From Aquiflexum sp. TKW24L (lineage in GTDB: Bacteria; Bacteroidota; Bacteroidia; Cytophagales; Cyclobacteriaceae), in NCBI RefSeq assembly GCF_023502205.1, contig NZ_JAMFLG010000003.1, forward strand, positions 124,001 to 188,000: DNA of 64,000 bases, read 5' to 3'. Under the pieces are notes generated by a model. That model searched no databases, was not told where the DNA came from, and was given only the letters and a program-made list of their open reading frames with translations. Shown piece after piece: positions 18,409-26,436 of this stretch (position 1 is its first letter; each line of letters begins with the position of its first letter). The position numbers and the translations under genes are program-made.

Positions 18409-19659
18409 ATGAATTTGAGCCCAGTTGTCATAGCGATCCCGATGTACTTTATTTTGATGGGGATTGAATTGCTTGTTTTGAGGTTTAGAAAAAGCCCGAC
18501 ATACAGGCTCAACGATGCCATTACCAACATCAACCTCGGAGTGGTATCACAAGTTTCAGGAGTTTTTCTAAAAGTACTTTCCATTGGAATTTATACTTTC
18601 TTTTTTGAAACATGGGGGGTTTTTCAGATTCCAAACAATGTCTGGACATTCTTTCTCCTCTTTTTCCTTTATGATCTGTGTTATTATTGGGCACATCGGC
18701 TAAGTCATGAAATCAACCTTTTTTGGGGGGGCCATGTAGTGCACCATTCCTCTGAGGAATACAATCTTTCTGTAGCCTTAAGACAAAGCTCTACACAGAC
18801 GATCTGGACATTTATGTTTTATCTGCCTTTGGCGGTAATCGGTTTTGATCCCATAATGCTTGTCCTCGTCTCAGGTATCAATCTTTTGTACCAGTTTTGG
18901 ATCCATACTGAGGCAATTGATAGGATGGGTTTTCTGGAAAAATTCATGAACACTCCCTCCCACCACCGTGTCCATCATGGCCGAAATCCAAAATATATAG
19001 ACAAAAACCATGGCGGTACATTTATCATCTTTGACAAATGGTTTGGTACGTTTCAAGTCGAGGAAGAAAGACCAATTTATGGCATCACCACGCCTGTCAA
19101 AAGCTGGAATCCAGTTTGGGTGAATATTTCCCATTACGCTACGATGAAGGAGGAAATGAAGATGATTCCCAATTTGAAGGATAAAATGAGATATTTATTC
19201 AACAAGCCAGGATGGCTGCCTGAATATCTCGGAGGCTATCGTCCAGTGAAGGATGTAGGCCCTGATTATCAAAAGTTCGACACCACAGTTCCACTGCCGC
19301 TGAATTACTATGTCTTCTTTCAGTATGTTATTTTGATGGGTCTGACAGCCTTTTTCCTTTTTAACCTTGACAAGTTTGACTGGATGCTCAAAGTTGGGCT
19401 TTCAATCCTGATTATCTGGAGTACTGTAAGTTTCTCCGGGATTTTTGAACAAAAGAAGTGGTATCATGTTCAGGAAATTCTTAGGATCGCAGTTTTTGTG
19501 GTTGCCAATTGGTATATCCTTCAGGAATTGGCTTCTGCGAACATATCCTTTGTTTTCCTTTCTATTTATGCCTCTCTCTCCTACTTTTGGCTTTGGTTTA
19601 ATTTTGGAACAGTCAAAAACTTCCAAAAATCAATCAACCAAACTCCTCAAAATGTATAA
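18409..19659 (+). CDS. Sterol desaturase / fatty acid hydroxylase superfamily protein
   Basis: The 416-residue integral membrane protein carries the histidine clusters of the di-iron fatty acid hydroxylase superfamily: HRLSHE, HVVHHSSE and HHRVHHG, with WIHTE between them. These ligate two irons for O2-dependent hydroxylation or desaturation of lipids. Several membrane helices flank the clusters. The C-terminal third (after about residue 290) adds four more hydrophobic segments, as seen in bacterial members that are longer than the yeast enzymes. A lipid or carotenoid-like substrate is inferred only from the family. The last 8 bases overlap the start of a lipoprotein gene. Confidence 0.9.
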   Translation: MNLSPVVIAIPMYFILMGIELLVLRFRKSPTYRLNDAITNINLGVVSQVSGVFLKVLSIGIYTFFFETWGVFQIPNNVWTFFLLFFLYDLCYYWAHRLSHEINLFWGGHVVHHSSEEYNLSVALRQSSTQTIWTFMFYLPLAVIGFDPIMLVLVSGINLLYQFWIHTEAIDRMGFLEKFMNTPSHHRVHHGRNPKYIDKNHGGTFIIFDKWFGTFQVEEERPIYGITTPVKSWNPVWVNISHYATMKEEMKMIPNLKDKMRYLFNKPGWLPEYLGGYRPVKDVGPDYQKFDTTVPLPLNYYVFFQYVILMGLTAFFLFNLDKFDWMLKVGLSILIIWSTVSFSGIFEQKKWYHVQEILRIAVFVVANWYILQELASANISFVFLSIYASLSYFWLWFNFGTVKNFQKSINQTPQNV

Positions 19660-20047
19660 AATTTTCATAGCCTCATTTAGATTCATTGCCTTTACACTAT
19701 TAATTTCTTCCTGCTCCAGTAAAGTGGATCTCAAAAATGTGAACTTGGAAAACTGGAAAAAAGACCGTGACGGATGTATTGGATTGAGGACTCAAGAATT
19801 AGAATCATTTCGTGTTGTAAAAAATGATTTGTTGGGAAAAGACAACCAATCAATCATAAAAACCTTTGGAAGGCCTGACAAGGTTGAATTGACGGACAGG
19901 AGCCAATCCTTTTTCATCTATTTTATCGATCCGGCACCATCCTGTGAGAACTTTGATTCTGCTGCAGAACAACCTATGAAAGTCATGCTCAGGATGAATG
20001 CCTACAGCAGGGTGAGTGAGGTGGTGATTAGTAGGTTGGATCCGTGA
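19652..20047 (+). CDS. Small lipoprotein (BamE/SmpA-like region)
   Basis: I place the start at ATG 19652, which gives a 131-residue product with a lipoprotein signal: MYKIF, hydrophobic FIAFTLL, lipobox ISSC near residue 20. A longer frame extends upstream inside the hydroxylase gene but would bury the signal peptide. The mature part has LLGKDNQSIIKTFGRPDKVEL, reminiscent of the start of BamE/SmpA-fold proteins where G.P..V follows two helices, and it has two Cys (DGCIG, PSCENF). It overlaps the hydroxylase gene by 8 bases and is probably translationally coupled to it. The function is unknown. Confidence 0.75.
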   Translation: MYKIFIASFRFIAFTLLISSCSSKVDLKNVNLENWKKDRDGCIGLRTQELESFRVVKNDLLGKDNQSIIKTFGRPDKVELTDRSQSFFIYFIDPAPSCENFDSAAEQPMKVMLRMNAYSRVSEVVISRLDP

Positions 20048-20049
20048 GG

Positions 20050-20160
20050 AAATGGTTAAAGGTTAATTGGTTAATTGTTAAAAGGTTGGGAAAGAATTAA
20101 ATTTTTGAATTATTGATATTCATTGATATTTGATATTGATGGATATTGATTCAGAAATTT
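20050..20160. repeat. Short iterated intergenic repeats (GGTTAA and GATATT words)
   Basis: GGTTAA-type words (GTTAAAGGTTAATTGGTTAATTG) are followed by at least four GATATT copies within 45 bases. They lie between convergent genes. No coding potential is visible. Confidence 0.5.
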
Positions 20161-20222
20161 GCGTTAGCTTATATTTTACCCTCAATAGGTCGGATTGATA
20201 AATTTGAAATTGAGAAATTATC

Positions 20223-20261
20223 AAAAAAAAGGTTTTAAGGTTTGATCAAAACCTTAAAACC
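20223..20261 (-). terminator. Strong terminator for the ROK gene
   Basis: GGTTTTAAGGTTT (20231-20243) pairs with a perfect 13-base complement ending at 20261 across a GATC-centred loop. On the minus strand it is followed by eight T residues. It lies 26 bases past the ROK stop. Confidence 0.85.
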
Positions 20262-20286
20262 TTCTAACATTTTAACCTTAAAACCC

Positions 20287-21216
20287 TTAGTCCTCCTCCA
20301 TAAAGCACAAAGCCGCCGCGCCAAGGGTACCGGCATTGTTGGCTAAAGTCGCCCTGACCAATTGCAAATCCCGGACATAATATGGGGTGAGATATTGTCT
20401 GACAGTCTTATCCAAAGAAGGCATCATATATTCCAAACCTGCTGATATACCTCCTCCAAAATAGACATGGGTCACGTCCAGGATGCGGATGGTTGACACG
20501 ATGGCTTCTCCCAATATCCTTCCCACTTCCTCAAATACCATCAGGGAAACTTCATTTCCGGCTTTTGCTGTATCCACAAGAAGGTGCGTTCCCAATTCTT
20601 TATCTATCAAATCATGTGCAAGTCGTGGGTATCCTTGGATAAATCGCTCCATAATTTTGAGAATCCCATTTCTTCCGACCAACTTTTCCAATCCTTCATT
20701 TCCTCGGGAAAGCATGTGGCCCATTTCCATGGCATTGCCTCGCGATCCCTTGAAAATTTCCCCATCTAATACCAATGCACTTCCGATTCCTGTTCCCATG
20801 GTGATGAATAGGAAGTTCTCAGGTGGATTGTTTTTACCATAACGGTATTCTCCAATAGCTGCGGCGGCAGCATCATTTTCCAGGTAAAAAGAGATGCCGG
20901 GATATTTTTTTTTGAGTTCACCTTTGAGATTGTACCCGTTCAAATCAGGGATAGCCGGGATCTCAAGCGTCGTGGTTCGGTTTTTGGAAATCAATCCAGG
21001 TAATCCGATTCCTACTTTTTTGACCTCAGGATATTTTTTCAGAATATCTACCATGTTATCAGTAAAACAGACACTGAATCCCCGAGGGTCGTCTCTATAT
21101 GGTGCGGTATCAATTTTTTCAAACGAAACAATTTCCCCTTGTTTATTTACCAAACCGATTTTTAAATGGGTTCCTCCCACATCGACTCCCAAAAAATGCT
21201 CCTCTTCTTTGCTCAT
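20287..21216 (-). CDS. ROK family sugar kinase-like protein without zinc motif
   Basis: The 309-residue product has the actin-like ATPase fold of ROK proteins: phosphate-1 loop DVGGT (12-16), GLPG (71-74), catalytic END with Asp115, GTGIG (141-145), and GH at 166-167. ROK kinases phosphorylate glucose, N-acetylmannosamine or related sugars in the cytoplasm. There is no N-terminal helix-turn-helix, so it is a kinase rather than a repressor. Canonical members carry a zinc-binding CxCGxxGCxE just after the GH. In this protein that region (LSRGNEGLEKLVGRNG) has no cysteine. The active-site Asp is kept, so it may be active with altered sugar specificity. It stands alone. Confidence 0.85.
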   Translation of the reverse strand: MSKEEEHFLGVDVGGTHLKIGLVNKQGEIVSFEKIDTAPYRDDPRGFSVCFTDNMVDILKKYPEVKKVGIGLPGLISKNRTTTLEIPAIPDLNGYNLKGELKKKYPGISFYLENDAAAAAIGEYRYGKNNPPENFLFITMGTGIGSALVLDGEIFKGSRGNAMEMGHMLSRGNEGLEKLVGRNGILKIMERFIQGYPRLAHDLIDKELGTHLLVDTAKAGNEVSLMVFEEVGRILGEAIVSTIRILDVTHVYFGGGISAGLEYMMPSLDKTVRQYLTPYYVRDLQLVRATLANNAGTLGAAALCFMEED

Positions 21217-21600
21217 GGTTATTTTTCAATAGGTTTTAAATGCTAAAATAATAAACAGATTAGCTCACTTCCTACAATCTTTGATAAAGTCTTAAAATAT
21301 TTCGAAGGCAAACAGACAAATCAAAGTAGTTCTGAGGGTTATGCTATCCAAAAATTTACGGAAAATCCTATTGAAATTAAGAAAAGCTCTATTTGAACCC
21401 CTTGCATATGCAAAATAGATACAATGCCCACTCTTAATTTCTAGTCCAAATGAAATTCTGTTGCCACATTATTGATGCAATTTCCTTTTATTAAATTAGA
21501 CAAAAGAAATATAAAGCTTGGATTACATGAAATTATAGAGATAATTATTTTGTTATTTTGTTTAAAAAAAGTATATTAAGTGTCTCTAAACCAACAAACT
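21217..21600. other. 384-base divergent intergenic region
   Basis: This AT-rich gap separates the divergent ROK and ArsC-like genes and must carry both promoters. A partial -7 match (TATATTAA, near 21573) lies upstream of the ArsC-like start. No ORF, hairpin or repeat stands out. Confidence 0.55.
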
Positions 21601-21960
21601 ATGAAAGCACATCCAAGCGAATTGTTTTTCTACTACAATCCAAGCCATAATGTAGACAAGCAAATGAGGGCATATGCCAAGTCAATATCCCGTCATGTCA
21701 ATGAAATCAACATCGAAAAAGAATCCATCACGATGACAGGCTGGAGGACAATTTTGGATAAGTTAAACCTACGGCCAAAGGACCTGATGAACAGGGCGCA
21801 TCCGGATTATCAGAAATTTATAGCGGGAAAATCATGGGATGATGAAGGTTGGCTTAATATCCTTATCAGAAATCCACACCTGCTTAAGGCTCCGATCGCA
21901 ATAAAAAAAGACAAAGCAGTGCTTTGCCTTACTCCTAATGTAATTCTTGAATTAGACTAA
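21601..21960 (+). CDS. ArsC/Spx-fold protein lacking the catalytic cysteine
   Basis: The start is ATG 21601 (a GTG seven codons earlier is possible), giving 119 residues. The C-terminal half follows the ArsC family closely: LNLRPKDLMNRAHPDYQK, WLNILIRNPHLLKAPIAIKKDKAVL and a TPNVILEL ending. The N-terminal strand LFFYYNPSHNVDKQ corresponds to the YxNPxCSxSR active site of arsenate reductase and Spx, but has His-Asn where Cys-Ser would be. Thiol-based arsenate reduction is therefore unlikely, and the protein may instead be a regulator or binding module like Spx variants. It converges on, and overlaps by four bases, the CvfB-like gene. Confidence 0.78.
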   Translation: MKAHPSELFFYYNPSHNVDKQMRAYAKSISRHVNEINIEKESITMTGWRTILDKLNLRPKDLMNRAHPDYQKFIAGKSWDDEGWLNILIRNPHLLKAPIAIKKDKAVLCLTPNVILELD

Positions 21961-22784
21961 GCGAGTCTGATGCCGTCTTCCTGTATTGTTATTTTTTTAG
22001 CTTTATATAGTTGACCAATTGACTGTTTAAAGTGCTTTTTACTCATTCCCAGCAACTCTTTGATAGACTCAGGGGATGATTTATCTTGAAGGGGCAAAAA
22101 TTTCTGGACTTTTAAAACTCCAAGGATTTTTTCAGCCCCTTCTTCATATTTTTCACGCCCGATAGGCAAAACCTGCAAATCAAGTTTCCCATCCTCACGT
22201 CTTTTCTTTACAAATACCTTTATCCTATCTCCCACTTTAATGGGCTGAAACACCTCGTTTTTATAAATCAATCCTTCATAACTTCCATCAATGAGCGTTT
22301 TGAACCCAAGATCAGTCTCCTCAAAAATCAATGCATCCACCTCTTGCCCTGCGACATATGCCTCGGTATCCATGAGAATAAAATCTTCATATTTAGAAAC
22401 CCCAATCAACCTATTGGTTTTGTAATCCTGACATACCATCACAAGGTATTTTCCACCAACCTCCATGGTTTTTGCCATTTCAGATTTGGGAACAAAAAGA
22501 TCTTTTGGAAGACCCCAATCCATAAAAGCACCAAAATCAGTGATTTCTTTGGCTTCCATCACTGCAAATTCATCCAATAAAGCAACAGGTCTATTGGTGA
22601 CTGCCACGGGCCTATCTTCACTGTCGGTGTAAACAAAAACTTCCAATTCCTCCCCTTCTTTTTCCTCGCCTTTTAGGTAGCTTTTTGGTAACAAAACTTC
22701 CCCGCCTTCCCGCAGGGCAAGATATGCCCCATTGGCTGTGAATCGGTTTATTAGCAGTGAACTGATTTTTCCTAATTCTCTCAT
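21957..22784 (-). CDS. CvfB-like S1 RNA-binding protein
   Basis: The 275-residue product resembles CvfB/YitL: three S1-type OB domains followed by a winged helix. The first begins at LLINRFTANGAYLAL. The second contains EITDFGAFMDWGLPKDLFVP, the best S1 signature. The third begins near VDALIFEETDLGFKTLIDG, and the C-terminal winged helix ends ESIKELLGMSKKHFKQSIGQLYKAKKITI. CvfB in Staphylococcus affects RNA turnover and virulence gene expression; in this organism it is inferred to be a cytoplasmic RNA-binding regulator. The length matches the family. It starts 151 bases from the divergent hbd gene. Confidence 0.88.
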   Translation of the reverse strand: MRELGKISSLLINRFTANGAYLALREGGEVLLPKSYLKGEEKEGEELEVFVYTDSEDRPVAVTNRPVALLDEFAVMEAKEITDFGAFMDWGLPKDLFVPKSEMAKTMEVGGKYLVMVCQDYKTNRLIGVSKYEDFILMDTEAYVAGQEVDALIFEETDLGFKTLIDGSYEGLIYKNEVFQPIKVGDRIKVFVKKRREDGKLDLQVLPIGREKYEEGAEKILGVLKVQKFLPLQDKSSPESIKELLGMSKKHFKQSIGQLYKAKKITIQEDGIRLA

Positions 22785-22935
22785 CGTTCAAAGTTAGCCA
22801 TTTTAAATGATTGAGAATTGGATTTACTTCCGAATCAAACTAGATTTGGTCAAAAATAGATCAAAAAAACCTGCCCGTAATTGGGACACTTTTCATTTCA
22901 ATTGTTAACTACTTGAATACTAAACCCAAATCAAA

Positions 22936-23826
22936 ATGAATAATATTTCTGTAATTGGTTCCGGCACAATGGGAAACGGAATAGCCCATGTTTTTGCTCA
23001 ATTTGGTTACAACGTCTCATTAATTGATGTCCAACAATCAGCTTTGGACAAGGCATTGACAACTATTTCGAAAAATTTTGACAGACAGGTTACCAAAGGA
23101 AATTTGACTGAGAATGAAAAAAATGACGCTCTAGGCCGGATCCGGACCTTCACTTCATTGGGCGACGGGGTCGTAAATGCGGATTTGGTGGTTGAGGCTG
23201 CTACAGAAAATCTGCAGGTCAAATTGGACCTTTTTCGTCAATTGGATGAGCTGTGTCCAAAAAACACAATTCTGGCTTCCAATACTTCATCCATATCAAT
23301 TACTAAAATCGGATCGGCTACAAAACGGCCGGAAAAGGTTATCGGAATGCATTTTATGAATCCGGTTCCCGTAATGAAACTGGTAGAGGTAATCAAAGGG
23401 TATTCTTCTTCCCAAGAGACGACAGATCATGTCATGCATATTTGTGCCAAGCTGGAAAAGATACCTGTTGAGGTGAATGACTATCCCGGATTTGTGGCCA
23501 ACAGGATTTTGATGCCAATGATCAATGAAGCTATTTACACCTTATTTGAAGGAGTAGCGGGAATTGCAGAAATCGATACCGTCATGAAACTCGGTATGGC
23601 GCATCCGATGGGGCCACTTCAGCTTGCAGATTTTATTGGTCTCGATGTCTGTCTTTCCATTCTGAAGGTTTTACATGACGGTTTTGGAAATCCAAAATAT
23701 GCCCCATGTCCATTGTTGGTCAACATGGTGGAAGCCGGGTATAAAGGTGTTAAATCGGGTGAAGGTTTTTATGAATATTCTCCCGGAAGCAAGGAATTGA
23801 AGGTTTCGGGAAGATTTAAAAAATAA
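22936..23826 (+). CDS. hbd: 3-hydroxybutyryl-CoA dehydrogenase
   Basis: The 296-residue product is a short (monofunctional) 3-hydroxyacyl-CoA dehydrogenase. It has GSGTMG (8-13) for NAD, NTSSISIT, the catalytic-His-containing GMHFMNPVPVMKLVEVI, and the C-terminal all-helical dimerisation domain (PGFVANRILMPMINEA, HPMGPLQLADFIGLD). It interconverts acetoacetyl-CoA and 3-hydroxybutyryl-CoA in fatty acid or butyrate metabolism in the cytoplasm. The length matches Hbd. The dNK gene follows within about 50 bases, but the two roles are unrelated. Confidence 0.92.
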   Translation: MNNISVIGSGTMGNGIAHVFAQFGYNVSLIDVQQSALDKALTTISKNFDRQVTKGNLTENEKNDALGRIRTFTSLGDGVVNADLVVEAATENLQVKLDLFRQLDELCPKNTILASNTSSISITKIGSATKRPEKVIGMHFMNPVPVMKLVEVIKGYSSSQETTDHVMHICAKLEKIPVEVNDYPGFVANRILMPMINEAIYTLFEGVAGIAEIDTVMKLGMAHPMGPLQLADFIGLDVCLSILKVLHDGFGNPKYAPCPLLVNMVEAGYKGVKSGEGFYEYSPGSKELKVSGRFKK

Positions 23827-23879
23827 CCTTTTCTTATTTCGTGCAAAAAAAATCAGAAGAAAAAGTAAAACAAAAAGAC

Positions 23880-24497
23880 ATGCACATAGCGGTATCAGGA
23901 AATATAGGAAGTGGGAAAACGACTTTGGCCATCAAATTGGCGAAGCATTATGGATGGCATGCAGAATTGGAAGCTGTGGAAAATAATCCCTATCTAGCAG
24001 ATTTTTATGAAGATATGAAGCGATGGTCTTTCCATCTGCAGGTTTTCTTTCTCAATAGCCGATTCAATCAAATCAAGAGAATCCGAGAAGATGGATTGTC
24101 AGTGGTGCAAGACAGGACGATCTATGAGGATGCCTATATTTTCGCAGCCAATCTTTATAAATCTAAATTGTTTTCTGAAAGGGATTATGAAAATTACTTA
24201 TGCCTGTTTGATTCGATGATCAATTATGTCAAAGCCCCGGACTTGCTTATCTATTTGAAGGCAGACATTCCAAAACTGGTGGGTCAGATTGAGAAAAGAG
24301 GCAGGTCCTATGAAAATGCGATCAGGATTGATTATTTAAAAAACCTGAATTCCCACTATGAAGAATGGATCGGTGGCTATGACAAAGGGAAATTGCTGAT
24401 TGTGGATGTCAATCAGATGGATTTTGTAGAATATCCTGAAGATTTTTCATCTATTGTACAGCGTATAGACCGGGAGATGTACGGGCTGTTTTCTTAA
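23880..24497 (+). CDS. Deoxynucleoside kinase
   Basis: I prefer the ATG at 23880 (205 aa), because the product then opens directly with MHIAVSGNIGSGKTT, the P-loop that begins most bacterial members. A GTG at 23841 would add 13 mostly charged residues. Other features are the lid and base-recognition segments EDMKRWSFHLQVFFLNSR and the catalytic QDRTIYEDA. Members phosphorylate deoxyadenosine, deoxyguanosine or deoxycytidine for nucleotide salvage in the cytoplasm; I cannot fix the specificity. The gene ends 12 bases from the convergent gene at 24510. Confidence 0.9.
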   Translation: MHIAVSGNIGSGKTTLAIKLAKHYGWHAELEAVENNPYLADFYEDMKRWSFHLQVFFLNSRFNQIKRIREDGLSVVQDRTIYEDAYIFAANLYKSKLFSERDYENYLCLFDSMINYVKAPDLLIYLKADIPKLVGQIEKRGRSYENAIRIDYLKNLNSHYEEWIGGYDKGKLLIVDVNQMDFVEYPEDFSSIVQRIDREMYGLFS

Positions 24498-24509
24498 AAA
24501 CCCAAAATT

Positions 24510-25154
24510 TTAAACCAATTTCCTTGAAAACCAATTGAGTATGCCTTGTTGGTACTCTTCTTTTGGATGTAACAACAAATCATCAATTTTTTTGAGACTA
24601 CCTCCTATCATCAGGTTTTCATACAAGGGTATTCTTATCAATTTAAATCCATGAAGCCTGCTGACAAGGTCGTATTGGGCATCGTTGTAAGCATTCAGCT
24701 TCCATCCCGAAGATCCATTTCCTGAGAGATCGCCCGGAATTTCGCTTTTGCCAAATAGTTTGTCTGCTATCGGTGGGCCATTCCAGATTCTTTCCTGCAA
24801 ACCTGTCTTGAGACATTCTTTTTCATAAGTCCTGCAAAGTCTGAGGTAGGATTCTACCCAAGGAAAAGTAAATACTTCATAAATCGAAGCCTTCAGAGAT
24901 GTCAAACGATACCTATTGAAATGGACTTCATCGTCATAAATGAATACATGACGGTTTATCTTGAAGTCAAACTTTAATCTTTCCAAGACCGGTAAGTGGC
25001 CTTTTCCTCCAAGTTCTGAGAAAACGCTACCCAAAAGCATTTCTCCTTTGCCTTTTAAATAGCTTGGATTGACTTCAAGGGTATGACTGAATTCTACCGG
25101 GATGTCTGAGTTTTTTAATACCCCAAACAGATTTTCCACTTTCAAAAGATGCAT
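24510..25154 (-). CDS. Hypothetical protein in DUF2452 cluster (214 aa)
   Basis: I chose ATG 25154 over a TTG two codons upstream. The product has no signal peptide or membrane segment. The middle contains FDFKINRHVFIYDDEVHFNRYRLTSLK and a Trp-rich VESYLRLCRTYEKECLKTG stretch. The C-terminal half has NAYNDAQYDLVSRLHGFKLIRIPLYENLMIGG. I do not recognise a family. It is 8 bases downstream of the DUF2452 gene on the same strand, so it is very likely cotranscribed with it. Codon use is like the surrounding genes. Confidence 0.7.
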   Translation of the reverse strand: MHLLKVENLFGVLKNSDIPVEFSHTLEVNPSYLKGKGEMLLGSVFSELGGKGHLPVLERLKFDFKINRHVFIYDDEVHFNRYRLTSLKASIYEVFTFPWVESYLRLCRTYEKECLKTGLQERIWNGPPIADKLFGKSEIPGDLSGNGSSGWKLNAYNDAQYDLVSRLHGFKLIRIPLYENLMIGGSLKKIDDLLLHPKEEYQQGILNWFSRKLV

Positions 25155-25162
25155 GGACAAAA

Positions 25163-25624
25163 TTAACCTTCTTTACGGATGATTTCCCAAGTATGGTCAG
25201 CAAGCAATTTTATTTCTGCGATGAATCTTGAAAATCTATTCTTTCTCCCCCACTCTTCAGGCGCTATCAAACTGAGAAAATCACCGCCATCCTCCTTTTC
25301 ATACAAAAAATAATGATGGTTGATCAAAGGCTCAAAACCCATGGAGGTTTTGTAGATCCTTTCGGATATTTCCACCCTGTTTTGGATCAATTTTGCCTGT
25401 TCTGCCAAGAGCTGCATCTGCTGATAGATTTGTGCCATCTGCATATCGGTTTGAGAATGCATGGCAGCTACAGCCCTACCGGTAATTTTTCCTGTATCTT
25501 CAGGTCTGATGATGGCACTACCTGACTGATGGGCATAGGGTAAAAGACCGGGAATTTCTGTGGTCTTTTCCTTCATTTTATCAAGGTCAATCAAGCTGAC
25601 ATCAATCTTTTGTTTCTTTGACAT
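25163..25624 (-). CDS. DUF2452 domain-containing protein
   Basis: The 153-residue product matches the DUF2452 pattern: PGLLPYAHQSGSAIIRPEDTGKI, AAMHSQTDMQMAQIYQQMQLLAEQAK, GFEPLINHHYFLYEK and LIAPEEWGR, ending with LADHTWEII. The central helix is coiled-coil-like. The family is found mainly in Bacteroidota and has no known function. It has no signal peptide and is probably cytoplasmic. It is the middle of three same-strand genes: its start overlaps the end of a small membrane protein gene by 23 bases, and 8 bases separate it from the next gene. This tight packing argues for a shared role. Confidence 0.88.
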   Translation of the reverse strand: MSKKQKIDVSLIDLDKMKEKTTEIPGLLPYAHQSGSAIIRPEDTGKITGRAVAAMHSQTDMQMAQIYQQMQLLAEQAKLIQNRVEISERIYKTSMGFEPLINHHYFLYEKEDGGDFLSLIAPEEWGRKNRFSRFIAEIKLLADHTWEIIRKEG

Positions 25625-25778
25625 TGGTTTTTACTGTATCTGATGGGGCGATTCTTTCTTTCAAATTCTTTTTGGAACCAGGAAATGTGGTTTTACTTGA
25701 CATATCGATTCCTATCCAAAGCATGCACAGACCAAATATGAAAGCTAGAACCAAGAAAATAATTTTATTTTTTTTCAT
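25602..25778 (-). CDS. Small single-pass membrane protein (58 aa)
   Basis: The product starts MKKNKIIF at ATG 25778 (an in-frame ATG four codons earlier is less likely). One hydrophobic helix (FLVLAFIFGLCMLWIGIDM) is followed by a hydrophilic basic/acidic tail of about 33 residues (SSKTTFPGSKKNLKE and on). Its last 23 bases overlap the start of the DUF2452 gene, which suggests translational coupling. It is the first gene of that three-gene unit. No family is recognised. Confidence 0.7.
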   Translation of the reverse strand: MKKNKIIFLVLAFIFGLCMLWIGIDMSSKTTFPGSKKNLKERIAPSDTVKTNVKETKD

Positions 25779-25960
25779 AGCAATAATCAAAGAAACATTA
25801 ATAACTTAGAGTTGTTCAATTTGTCAAAATTAGAAGATTATTTACTGTTATAAAATTTGAAACTACCGCAGAATGAACACCTTACAAATATTGTAGAGAA
25901 AGGGTAATTTTAGGTCTTAAAAAAAAACCATAAAACCACTTTTTTTTATTTTGAAATACA

Positions 25961-25968
25961 TAAATTTG
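25961..25968 (+). promoter_or_regulatory. Candidate -7 box (TAAATTTG)
   Basis: TAAATTTG is an exact TAnnTTTG match 36 bases before the preferred ATG (26005) of the Hpt gene. A T run lies about 20 bases upstream. It supports the shorter start of that gene. Confidence 0.45.
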
Positions 25969-26004
25969 ATTGTTATATACAACCTACAGCTATTCGAATA
26001 TTTT

Positions 26005-26337
26005 ATGTATCAACTTATTAGCCCACAAACTATTTTTCAGTATTTCGGCGATGACGACAAAGAAATGTTGCAGGAAATGATTCAGATAATTCTGGATTCA
26101 AATCTTCATGACTTGAAGCAAATGGATGAACTGTACGATGCACATGACTGGGCGCTTATCAAAAGAAGATGTCACAAGGCAAAACCAAGCCTCAGTTATA
26201 TAGGAGCTATCCAAACAAGAAAAATTTTAGAATCAATAGAGGCTGATCTAGAAAATTCCCATGGTCGTTTCAATGACCTACTTCGTGACATAGAAATTAT
26301 TGAAAAAGAACTTCACACTTTCCTTGATTCTCTGTAA
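26005..26337 (+). CDS. Hpt (histidine phosphotransfer) domain protein
   Basis: The product (110 aa from ATG 26005) is a stand-alone four-helix Hpt domain. The phospho-acceptor site reads RRCHKAKPSLSYIGA with His57, matching the family pattern H.LKGs...G. It relays phosphoryl groups between hybrid histidine kinases and response regulators in the cytoplasm. The longer frame opening at 25951 adds 18 AT-rich codons that include the promoter-like box, so I reject it. No kinase or receiver gene is in the window, so its partner must lie elsewhere. Confidence 0.85.
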   Translation: MYQLISPQTIFQYFGDDDKEMLQEMIQIILDSNLHDLKQMDELYDAHDWALIKRRCHKAKPSLSYIGAIQTRKILESIEADLENSHGRFNDLLRDIEIIEKELHTFLDSL

Positions 26338-26436
26338 TCAAAATAATTTTTTTACCTATCCCCATTTTTTTATTCCCAAATCAATCCTATTCTTAGACCT
26401 TTATTCAAAAACTAAGTTTTAGTAAATTCATTTCCT

